DNA of 47,092 nt from Acidobacteriota bacterium (GTDB lineage Bacteria; Acidobacteriota; Thermoanaerobaculia; UBA5066). The first letter of the stretch is position 1. Each line of letters begins with the position of its first letter. Of the stretch, positions 16,256 to 22,917 are shown in pieces. Under the pieces are notes generated by a model, which worked only from the letters and a program-made list of their open reading frames with translations, was not told the origin of the DNA and did no database searches. The translations under genes were made by a program, and so were the position numbers. The stretch covers positions 1-47,092 of the forward strand of contig PLZI01000013.1 in the NCBI GenBank assembly GCA_003152095.1. Reading direction: 5' to 3'.

Positions 16256-17487
16256 AGCCGAAGATCAAGAAGGCCGCGCTCGCGTACTCGGGCGGGCTCG
16301 ATACGTCCGTCATCATTCCCTGGCTCAAGGAGAATTACGGCTGCGAGGTCGTGGCGGTGGCGGTCGACGTCGGCCAGGCCGAGGAAACGGCCGGCCTCGA
16401 GGAGAAGGCGAAGAAGACTGGGGCCTCGGAGTTTTTCCTCGTCGAGGCGAAGGACGAATTCGCGAAGGACTACCTCTTCCCGGTCTTGAAGGCCGGCGCG
16501 GCGTATGAGCACGACTATCTGCTCGGCACGGCCACCGCGCGTCCGCTCATCGCCAAGAAGCAGGTAGAGGTCGCGCTCGCCACGGGCTGTGACGCCCTTT
16601 CGCACGGCTGCACCGGAAAGGGAAACGACCAGGTCCGATTCGAGCTGGCGTACATGGCGCTCGCGCCGGAGCTCGCGATCATCGCGCCGTGGCGTGAGTG
16701 GGACATCGTCTCGCGCGAGGACGCGATCGACTACGCGGCGGCGCGAGGCATCGCCGTTCCTGTCACGAAGAAGGATCCTTACTCCAGGGATCGCAACCTC
16801 TGGCACATCTCGCACGAGGGCGGCCCCCTCGAAGAGCCCGGCTTCGAGCCCGAGCCGTCGATGTTCAAGCTCACGGTCGACCCCGAGAAGGCGCCCGACA
16901 CGCCCGAGCGCGTGACGATCTCGTTCGCGGCCGGCCTGCCGGTGGCCGTGAACGGGAAGAAGCTCGCCCCGGTGGCGCTCATCCAGACGCTCAACGCGCT
17001 CGGCGGCCGCCACGGCGTGGGCCGCGTGGACCTCGTCGAGAACCGCCTCATCGGGATCAAGTCGCGGGGCGTGTACGAGACGCCGGGCGGTACGCTGCTC
17101 GTCCAGGCGCTCCGGGCGCTCGAGACGCTCACGCTCGACCGCGACAGCGTGCACGAAAAGGAGAAGCTCGCCGCGCGCTACGCCGAGCTCGTCTATTTCG
17201 GGCAGTGGTTCTCCCCGCTGCGCGAGGCGCTCGACGCGTTCATGAACGCGCTCATGCCGACCGTGACGGGCGACGTCACGTTGAAGCTCTTCAAGGGGGC
17301 CTCGTCCGTGGTGGGACGCACGTCGCCGCACGCGCTCTACTCGGCGCACCTGGCCTCGTTCGACATGCGTGGCTACACGCCGGCGGACGCGGCCGGCTTC
17401 ATCCGCCTGTTCGGCCTGCCCACGAAGGGGCGCCTGCGCCTCAAGGCCGGGACGACCTACCAGGCCGTCGTGTCCGGGGAGGGGTGA
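16252..17487 (+). CDS. argG: argininosuccinate synthase
   Basis: A 411-residue cytoplasmic enzyme that joins citrulline and aspartate using ATP. The ATP pyrophosphatase loop AYSGGLDTS is at residues 11-19. Further conserved stretches are the substrate-binding CTGKGNDQVRFE and the loop DPYSRDRNLWHISHEGG; the latter carries an insertion-like start (TKKDPYSRDRN) as in type-I enzymes. VDLVENRLIGIKSRG near the C-terminal third is also diagnostic. The start is GTG 16252 in the GTGA overlap with argD, with AAGGAG about seven bases upstream. argH follows after four bases. Its substrate citrulline needs ornithine carbamoyltransferase, which is not encoded in this window. Confidence 0.95.
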   Translation: MKPKIKKAALAYSGGLDTSVIIPWLKENYGCEVVAVAVDVGQAEETAGLEEKAKKTGASEFFLVEAKDEFAKDYLFPVLKAGAAYEHDYLLGTATARPLIAKKQVEVALATGCDALSHGCTGKGNDQVRFELAYMALAPELAIIAPWREWDIVSREDAIDYAAARGIAVPVTKKDPYSRDRNLWHISHEGGPLEEPGFEPEPSMFKLTVDPEKAPDTPERVTISFAAGLPVAVNGKKLAPVALIQTLNALGGRHGVGRVDLVENRLIGIKSRGVYETPGGTLLVQALRALETLTLDRDSVHEKEKLAARYAELVYFGQWFSPLREALDAFMNALMPTVTGDVTLKLFKGASSVVGRTSPHALYSAHLASFDMRGYTPADAAGFIRLFGLPTKGRLRLKAGTTYQAVVSGEG

Positions 17488-17491
17488 GGCG

Positions 17492-18865
17492 TTGACCCGT
17501 CGCCAGCTCTGGGGAGGGCGGTTCTCCGAGCCCCCCGCGCAGGCCCTTCGGGCCTTCAACGACTCGTTCGGGTTCGATCGCGCGCTTCTCGCCGAGGACA
17601 TCCGCGGCTCGATCGCTTGGGCCGAAGCCCTCGGCGCGGCCGACGTGCTGTCGTCCCAAGACGTCAAGAAGCTCGTCACCGGCCTCCAGGAGATCGGGTC
17701 AGAGGTCGCGAAAACCGGGGTGCCTTCCGACGCGGACGACGAGGACGTGCACTCCTTCATCGAGGCGCGCCTCGCCGCGAAGCTGGGACCGCTCGCGGGC
17801 AAGCTCCACACGGGCCGGTCGCGCAACGACCAGGTCGCGACCGACTTTCGTCTTTACGTGAAGGACGCTCTCGCCGAGGGAGCGGCGGCCGCGCGCGGAC
17901 TCGCGCTCGCGCTCGCGCGGCGCGCGGAGGCCGAGGCCGCGACCCCGATGCCGGGCTACACGCACCTGAAGCGCGCCGAGCCGGTCACGTTCGGGCATTG
18001 GTGTCTTGCCTACGTGGAGATGCTGCGGCGCGACGCGGGCCGCTTCGACGACGCCGCCTCGCGCGCGGACGAATGCCCGCTCGGCTCCGGCGCGCTTTCG
18101 GGGACGCCGCTTCCGATCGATCGTGAGGCCCTCGCGCGGAGCCTGGGCTTCCTCAGGCCCACGGCGAACTCGCTCGACGCGGTGTCCGACCGCGACGCTG
18201 CCGCCGAATTCCTCTTCGCCGCGACGCTTCTCCTCGTCCACCTCTCGCGCCTCGGGGAGGACCTCATCGCCTTCACGTCCGACGAGTTCGGCTTCGCGGC
18301 GCTCCCCGACGCGCTCGCGACAGGCTCGTCGCGGATGCCGCAGAAGAAGAACCCCGACGTCCTCGAGCTTGCGCGCGGCCACGCCGGGCGCGCGATCGGC
18401 GAGCTGACCGGCCTGCTGGCGCTTCTGAAGGGGCTGCCGCTTGCCTACGACAAGGACCTCCAGCTCGACAAGGAGCCGGTTTTTCGCGTGCGCGGAGTCC
18501 TCGCCGCCGCTCTCCCGGCGCTCATCGGCCTTGTCGAGGGGCTTCATCTCGACCGCGAGCGGATGGCTCTGGCAGCCTCGGACGACCGCCTTCTCGCGAC
18601 CGAGCTCACGGACGCGCTCGCGAAGCGGGGAATGCCGTTCCGCGAGGCGCACGAAATCATCGGGCGCCGCATCGCGGAGGCCGAGGCGCGCGGCTCGACG
18701 CTCGCGGCTCTCGGGCCCACGAAGGAGATCACGTCCCAGGATCTTCAAGCGCTCGACGTCGGGCGCGCGCTCGGCAAGCGGGACATCACGGGCGGCGCCG
18801 CGCCCCGGCAGGTGGCGCGCGCCGCGAAGGCCGCCGTGCGGCGCCTCACCAGAGGCGCGGCATGA
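17492..18865 (+). CDS. argH: argininosuccinate lyase
   Basis: A 457-residue member of the fumarase/aspartase superfamily that splits argininosuccinate into arginine and fumarate. Key elements are LWGGRFSEP at the N-terminus, HTGRSRNDQVATDFRLY, PGYTHLKRAEPVTFGHW (catalytic His) and the superfamily signature GSSRMPQKKNPD with the catalytic Ser loop. The start is TTG 17492; a GGGGAGGGG stretch just upstream provides the ribosome binding site. The C-terminus is slightly extended and basic. It overlaps argJ in ATGA. Confidence 0.95.
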   Translation: MTRRQLWGGRFSEPPAQALRAFNDSFGFDRALLAEDIRGSIAWAEALGAADVLSSQDVKKLVTGLQEIGSEVAKTGVPSDADDEDVHSFIEARLAAKLGPLAGKLHTGRSRNDQVATDFRLYVKDALAEGAAAARGLALALARRAEAEAATPMPGYTHLKRAEPVTFGHWCLAYVEMLRRDAGRFDDAASRADECPLGSGALSGTPLPIDREALARSLGFLRPTANSLDAVSDRDAAAEFLFAATLLLVHLSRLGEDLIAFTSDEFGFAALPDALATGSSRMPQKKNPDVLELARGHAGRAIGELTGLLALLKGLPLAYDKDLQLDKEPVFRVRGVLAAALPALIGLVEGLHLDRERMALAASDDRLLATELTDALAKRGMPFREAHEIIGRRIAEAEARGSTLAALGPTKEITSQDLQALDVGRALGKRDITGGAAPRQVARAAKAAVRRLTRGAA

Positions 18866-20043
18866 GGCTCCCGAAGGGCTTTCTCGCCTCGGGGGTGCGC
18901 GCGGGCATCCGCAAGAAGCGTCCCGACCTCGCGCTCCTCGTCGCCGAGAAGGGCGCGAACGCCGCGGCCCTGTTCACGAAGAACCGCTTCCAGGCCGCGC
19001 CCGTCGTCCTCGGCAAGCGCGACCTCGCCCGGAGCCGGGGCCGCGTCCGCGCCGTCGTCGTGAACGCGGGCTGCGCGAACGCCGTGACGGGAAAGCCCGG
19101 TCTCGACGCCGCGCGCCGCGTGCGCGACGGCGCCGCGGCGCTCCTCGGGGTGCCGAAGGAAGAGGTGATCGTCTCCTCCACGGGCGTCATCGGCGTCGTC
19201 CTGCCGGACGCGAAGATCCGCGCGGCGCTGCCCGATGCGAAGTACCGCCTCTCGGCATCGGGGCTCGAGGCCGCTTCGCACGCGATCCTCACGACGGACG
19301 TCGGCCCGAAGATCGCGCACGCGGCCTTCACGTGGATGGGCCGCCGGGGCCGTGTCGTGGGATTCGCGAAGGGTGCGGGCATGATCCACCCAAACATGGC
19401 GACGATGCTGGCGTTCGTCATGACGGACGCGGAGGCGACGCCGGCGTTCCTGAAGTCCGCGCTGCGGGAGGCCGCTGACGCGAGCTTCCACGCGATCTCG
19501 GTGGACGGCGACACCTCGACGAACGACACCGTCCTCCTCATGGCGTCGGGCGCCCTCGGCGGCCCGGCGATGTCGGCCCCGGACGACGCGCCGGACTTCC
19601 GGCGCGCGCTGACCGAGGTCTGCCGGCAGCTCGCCTGGCTCATGGTTCGCGACGGCGAGGGCGCGACACGCGTCCTCGACGTGACGGTGACCGGCGCGCG
19701 CTCGAGGGCTGACGCGGAGCGGGCCGCTCACGCCGTCGCGACGTCGCCCCTCGTCAAGACGGCGCTCCACGGCGGCGACCCGAACTGGGGGCGCATCCTC
19801 GCGGCCGTGGGCCGGAGCGGAGCCCGATTCTCGGAGAAGCGCGTCTCGCTCCGCCTCGGGCCGCTGACCCTCGTGAAGAACGGCATTCCGGCGCCTTATC
19901 GCGAGAAGGACGCGGTGCGCATCTTTCGAAAGGAGCGGGTTCCCGTCGTCGTGGATCTCGGAGCCGGCGTGGCCACGGCCTCGAAGCTTTCCTCGGACCT
20001 CGGACACGACTATGTCTCGCTGAACGCGGATTACCGGAGCTGA
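18862..20043 (+). CDS. argJ: glutamate N-acetyltransferase / amino-acid acetyltransferase
   Basis: A 393-residue ArgJ that transfers the acetyl group from N-acetylornithine to glutamate, recycling it, and may also use acetyl-CoA. The precursor cleaves itself at the Ala-Thr bond in GMIHPNMATML; Thr181 would be the nucleophile and the start of the beta chain. Other family motifs are NAGCANAVTG, VSSTGVIG, SVDGDTSTNDTVLLMASG and GGDPNWGRILAAVGRSG. ATG 18862 lies in the argH stop (ATGA). It is the last gene of the operon and is followed by a strong hairpin. Its presence explains the absence of argA and argE here. Confidence 0.95.
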   Translation: MRLPKGFLASGVRAGIRKKRPDLALLVAEKGANAAALFTKNRFQAAPVVLGKRDLARSRGRVRAVVVNAGCANAVTGKPGLDAARRVRDGAAALLGVPKEEVIVSSTGVIGVVLPDAKIRAALPDAKYRLSASGLEAASHAILTTDVGPKIAHAAFTWMGRRGRVVGFAKGAGMIHPNMATMLAFVMTDAEATPAFLKSALREAADASFHAISVDGDTSTNDTVLLMASGALGGPAMSAPDDAPDFRRALTEVCRQLAWLMVRDGEGATRVLDVTVTGARSRADAERAAHAVATSPLVKTALHGGDPNWGRILAAVGRSGARFSEKRVSLRLGPLTLVKNGIPAPYREKDAVRIFRKERVPVVVDLGAGVATASKLSSDLGHDYVSLNADYRS

Positions 20044-20054
20044 GCGAAAAGAAC

Positions 20055-20088
20055 AAAAAACGAGGCCCGCGGTTTCCCGCGGGCCTCG
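20055..20088. terminator. terminator between argJ and the convergent lipoprotein gene
   Basis: CGAGGCCCGCGG (20061-20072) pairs with CCGCGGGCCTCG (20077-20088). AAAAAA at 20055-20060 becomes a U-run for minus-strand transcripts, so it is a good terminator for the lipoprotein gene; on the plus strand the U-run after the stem is weak. The stem could serve both directions. Confidence 0.8.
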
Positions 20089-20108
20089 TCGTTCCGGGAT
20101 TCGAGGGG

Positions 20109-20741
20109 TTAGTACTTCTTCGCCGCGGGAGCAGGAGCAGCGGTGGCGGCAGCGGCTGGATCAGGAGCGCCGGCTGTGAGGCCGAGAGCGCCCATCTCGT
20201 CAGCGGCTTTCGTCTTGACGGCGTTGCCCTTGGCGTTGGCGTCGATCAGGTTGCCCGACTTGAACGCCTCGGAAGCCTCGCCCCAGGAGTTCGTGATGTC
20301 GGCGAGGCTCGCCTTGGCGGCGTCGACCTTCGCGGCATCCATGTCTTTTGGGAGCTTCTTCATCGCGGCGAGGGCGTCGACCTTCGACTTGATCTGCTCG
20401 ACCATGCCCGGAACGGAGGCGGCGAGCGCGGTCCACGTCTTCGTGAGCTCGCCCTTCTTGGCGGTGACGGCCGCGGTGACGTCTTGGGCCTTGGCGGGAA
20501 CTCCCTGGGCGACTTCCATCGCGGCCTTGTAGTCGCCCTTGTTAAAGGCGTCCTGAGCGGTGGTGTAGGAGAGCATCAGGCCTTTCGTCTGTTCCGGAGC
20601 GTACTTGGCGCCTTCGGCCTTGACCTCGTTCATCGAGGTTTCGGCTGTCTTGAGAGCGGCTTCGGCAGGGCCCTTCTGGCTGCAGGCGACGAGCGCCAAG
20701 CAGCAGAGAGCCGCGCCCGTGATCTTAAGAGCGTTCTTCAT
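20109..20741 (-). CDS. helical lipoprotein of unknown function
   Basis: A 210-residue lipoprotein precursor. The signal peptide (KNALKITGAALCCLALVAC) ends in the lipobox LVAC with Cys20 as lipidation site, followed by Ser-Gln, so it may go to the outer membrane. The mature part is almost entirely helical and rich in Ala, Lys and Glu, resembling DUF4398-like or coiled lipoproteins, and ends in an Ala/Pro-rich tail (PAPAAKKY). The start at 20741 is supported by GGAGGAAT just upstream; the longer reading frame to 20906 is not needed. It lies downstream of the PH-like membrane gene on the same strand (82 bp gap, with a small hairpin GGAGA-TTT-TCTCC at 20778-20790). No function is proposed. Confidence 0.8.
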   Translation of the reverse strand: MKNALKITGAALCCLALVACSQKGPAEAALKTAETSMNEVKAEGAKYAPEQTKGLMLSYTTAQDAFNKGDYKAAMEVAQGVPAKAQDVTAAVTAKKGELTKTWTALAASVPGMVEQIKSKVDALAAMKKLPKDMDAAKVDAAKASLADITNSWGEASEAFKSGNLIDANAKGNAVKTKAADEMGALGLTAGAPDPAAAATAAPAPAAKKY

Positions 20742-20823
20742 TTCGATTCCTCCATATTTACTCCTGTTTCTCGGTCGGGAGATTTTCTCCAATAGAGCGG
20801 GGGTTTCAAATGGAGCACGTGCT

Positions 20824-21267
20824 TCATTTCGCGCGCTTCCGCCGGGAATCCTGCGCGGCGCCGATGAGCTGCCGCAGCCGCTCCGCGTCCTTTTTCCAGA
20901 GGCCATGGATCACGATCGGCGGCGAGCCGCCTGCGGTGTCGAGGACCACGTCCGCGAAGACGACGCCCGCCTGCACCTTCACGGACGCGATGAGATCGGT
21001 CGAGATCGAATCCTCGGTGTGGCCGAGGAAACGCGGCTTGTAGCGCGCGACACGTTCGGGAAAGACCGCGACTTGCACGGGGAAAAGCAGGTTGCCGAAG
21101 GTCAGGCGCGAGGCGCTGAGAGGCTCAGGGTTGGCGCTGAATGGCCGGTTGAAGAGGTAGAGGATGCCTGCGAAAATGAGGAACGCGGCGACGGCGACGG
21201 AGAGAGCCGTGCGCAGGATGCGGCCGCCAACGGGCTTCGCCAGCTTGCGGGCGTTTTCCTCGGACAC
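20824..21267 (-). CDS. small membrane protein with bacterial PH-like domain
   Basis: A 147-residue protein: a cytoplasmic N-terminus, one membrane helix (about residues 19-43) and a beta-rich C-terminal domain with a final amphipathic helix (WKKDAERLRQLIGAAQ). The strand pattern (RLTFGNLLFPVQVAVFPERV, then ISTDLIASVKV, then the end helix) resembles bacterial PH domains of the YdbT/DUF304 sort, but I only infer this from shape. It starts at GTG 21267; a TAGACT -10 box lies eight bases upstream and there is no Shine-Dalgarno. It is divergent from lexA, so its promoter shares the 159-bp region that also holds possible LexA sites. Confidence 0.6.
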   Translation of the reverse strand: MSEENARKLAKPVGGRILRTALSVAVAAFLIFAGILYLFNRPFSANPEPLSASRLTFGNLLFPVQVAVFPERVARYKPRFLGHTEDSISTDLIASVKVQAGVVFADVVLDTAGGSPPIVIHGLWKKDAERLRQLIGAAQDSRRKRAK

Positions 21268-21275
21268 GGCTCTGG

Positions 21276-21281
21276 AGTCTA
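21276..21281 (-). promoter_or_regulatory. -10 box, predicted leaderless start of the PH-like gene
   Basis: Minus-strand TAGACT (21281-21276), eight bases before GTG 21267. Confidence 0.45.
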
Positions 21282-21382
21282 GGGCATTTTTCCCTTGACG
21301 CTTCCACGATTTACGTCTATCTTACGCCTAATGCGTCGTATCGGGCCGCGTCGCAACATTTTTTGTACAACGTCGATGGTTC

Positions 21383-21413
21383 TTTCTAATAAAATTAGGC
21401 ATTTCTAATAGAA
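21383..21413. promoter_or_regulatory. repeat cluster upstream of lexA, possible LexA operator
   Basis: TTTCTAATA occurs twice exactly (21383-21391 and 21402-21410), 19 bp apart, and an ATTAG lies between. This creates two dyads: CTAAT-AAA-ATTAG (21386-21398) and TTAG-GCATTT-CTAA (21395-21408). LexA normally represses its own gene through a palindrome near the start; the TTAG...CTAA form recalls the site known in Xanthomonas. The -10 box of lexA probably lies in the same AT-rich stretch. Assignment to LexA is inference. Confidence 0.45.
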
Positions 21414-21426
21414 GGCCTTATTTCTT

Positions 21427-22035
21427 ATGGCACTTACGCTCACTCCGAAGCAAAAAGAAATCCTAGATTTCATCCGTGCGTACCGGCAGAAGAGGGGCCT
21501 TTCCCCCACCCAGCGTGAGATCTGCGAGGAGTTCGGCTACTCCTCGTTCGGCACGCTCCAGAAGCACATCAAGCTGCTGCTCGAGAAAGGCGTGCTCGTG
21601 CGCGATTGGAACAAACGGCGCTCGCTTGTCCTGGCCGAGGAGGACAAGGCAGCTGGGGCCGTGGAGCTCCCTCTCGCCGGTCGCATCGCAGCCGGGCAGC
21701 CCATCGAAGCCGAGCCTGAGGGCGAGACCGTCGCGGTTCCCGAGGTGCTCACGCGCAGGGGCCAGAACTACGTCTTGCGCGTGAACGGCAGCTCGATGAT
21801 CGACGACGGAATCCACGACGGCGACTTTGTCGTCGTGAACCGGCGCGAGAAGGCGGCCAACGGAGAAATGGTGGCCGCCCTCCTGAACGGTGAGGCCACG
21901 CTCAAGCGCTTCTACCGTGAGGCCGACGGCCGCATTCGCCTGCAGCCCGCGAACGAGCGCATGAAGCCGATCTGGGTGCATGAGGGTGATCTCAAGGTGC
22001 AGGGCGTCGTCGTCGGGTTGATGAGGAAGTATTAA
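21427..22035 (+). CDS. lexA: SOS repressor LexA
   Basis: A 202-residue LexA. The N-terminal winged helix (about 1-70) reads LTPKQKEILDFIRAYRQKRG and SPTQREICEEFGYSSFGTLQKHIKLL. The self-cleavage site is Ala89-Gly90 in GRIAAGQP. The catalytic dyad is Ser123 (NGSSMIDDGI) with Lys160 (EATLKRF). RecA filaments trigger cleavage after DNA damage and free the SOS genes. All residues for cleavage are present. GAAGG lies eleven bases before the ATG. Notably, the reading frame continues past the TAA at 22033-22035 straight into an alpha/beta hydrolase, and that downstream gene has no standard start codon. Confidence 0.95.
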   Translation: MALTLTPKQKEILDFIRAYRQKRGLSPTQREICEEFGYSSFGTLQKHIKLLLEKGVLVRDWNKRRSLVLAEEDKAAGAVELPLAGRIAAGQPIEAEPEGETVAVPEVLTRRGQNYVLRVNGSSMIDDGIHDGDFVVVNRREKAANGEMVAALLNGEATLKRFYREADGRIRLQPANERMKPIWVHEGDLKVQGVVVGLMRKY

Positions 22036-22860
22036 CTGAAGTTCCACCGTCTCCCGCTTCCGTCCGGTCTCCACGTCGGCTGCCTCGACGCGGGTTTTTC
22101 CCGCCCTTCGGGCGCGCCGCCGCTCGTCCTCCTGCACGGCATCGGCGCGGACCGCGGCGAATGGGCGCTGACGCTGCCGCTCTTCGCGCGGGGGAGGCGC
22201 GTCCTCGCGATGGATCTCCTCGGGCACGGCCGAAGCGACAAGCCCGCCGGCTCCGGCGTCACGTACCGCATCCGCCTGCTCGCGGACGCGGTTGTGGGCG
22301 CCGTCGAAGCGCTGCCGGACCGGCCGCGGCGCGTGGATCTTCTCGGCCACTCGCTCGGCGGCGCCGTGGCGCTCGACATCGTGCGCCGTTGCCCCCGCCT
22401 CGTGAGGCGGCTCGTCCTCGTCGATGCGGCGGGGCAGCCGGTCGAAGAGACGGTCGACGTTCTCGCGGCCTCGCTTCCCTTTGTCCCGCGCAGCTACGAA
22501 GACGCGCGGCGCCTGCTGTCCTCGAGCGTGAACTCGCGTCTCCTCGGACATCCGCTCGTCGCGCTCGCGGCTGCGCTATACAAGGGACGCCGGAAGAACC
22601 GGTCGCAGCTCATGAAGCTCGTCGCGTCGATGGCGGCGGGGGAGGACGCGGTCAAGCCCAGGGATCTCGCGAGGATCTCGAACGAGACGCTCGTTCTCTG
22701 GGGAGACCGCGATCGGATCTTCCCGCTCGCGGCCGGCCGCCGACTTGCGCGGAGCCTGCCGAACGCGCGCCTCGAGATCCTGCCGCGCTGCGGGCACGTG
22801 CCTCCCACGGAGCGGCCGGTCGCGTTCGCGCGGCGGGTCCTCGCGTTCCTCGACGCGTAG
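22036..22860 (+). CDS. alpha/beta-hydrolase, in frame directly after lexA, probable CTG start
   Basis: A 274-residue alpha/beta-hydrolase if read from CTG 22036. The oxyanion motif LLHGIGADRGEW is near residue 35, DLLGHGRSDKP near 60, the nucleophile elbow GHSLGG has Ser106, a downstream acid is in LWGDRDRIFPL and the catalytic His in RCGHVPP. The substrate is unknown; related enzymes cleave esters or C-C bonds. The first in-frame ATG (22210) would remove strands and the oxyanion motif, so translation must begin earlier. Between the lexA stop and 22210 there is no in-frame ATG, GTG or TTG. CTG 22036 directly follows the TAA, and AGGAAG (22024-22029) is six bases upstream, a good ribosome binding site. 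Readthrough of the lexA stop is the other possibility. Confidence 0.85.
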   Translation: MKFHRLPLPSGLHVGCLDAGFSRPSGAPPLVLLHGIGADRGEWALTLPLFARGRRVLAMDLLGHGRSDKPAGSGVTYRIRLLADAVVGAVEALPDRPRRVDLLGHSLGGAVALDIVRRCPRLVRRLVLVDAAGQPVEETVDVLAASLPFVPRSYEDARRLLSSSVNSRLLGHPLVALAAALYKGRRKNRSQLMKLVASMAAGEDAVKPRDLARISNETLVLWGDRDRIFPLAAGRRLARSLPNARLEILPRCGHVPPTERPVAFARRVLAFLDA

Positions 22861-22917
22861 CACGCGACGAGCGAGCCGGCGCGCGGCGCGTGAGGAAGCG
22901 CTGGCTTAGGGCGCGCG

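Noticed and set aside
15841-17826. 661-codon open frame on the minus strand opposite argD/argG/argH
   Set aside because: It spans three well-supported arg genes in antisense and shows no domain; it is a GC-frame artefact.
21363-21370. TTGTACAA palindrome upstream of lexA as the LexA box
   Set aside because: Only eight bases are symmetric and flanks do not extend it; the TTTCTAATA repeats closer to the start are a better candidate.
22210-22860. hydrolase starting at ATG 22210
   Set aside because: It would lose the first strands and the LLHGIG oxyanion motif encoded upstream in the same frame.
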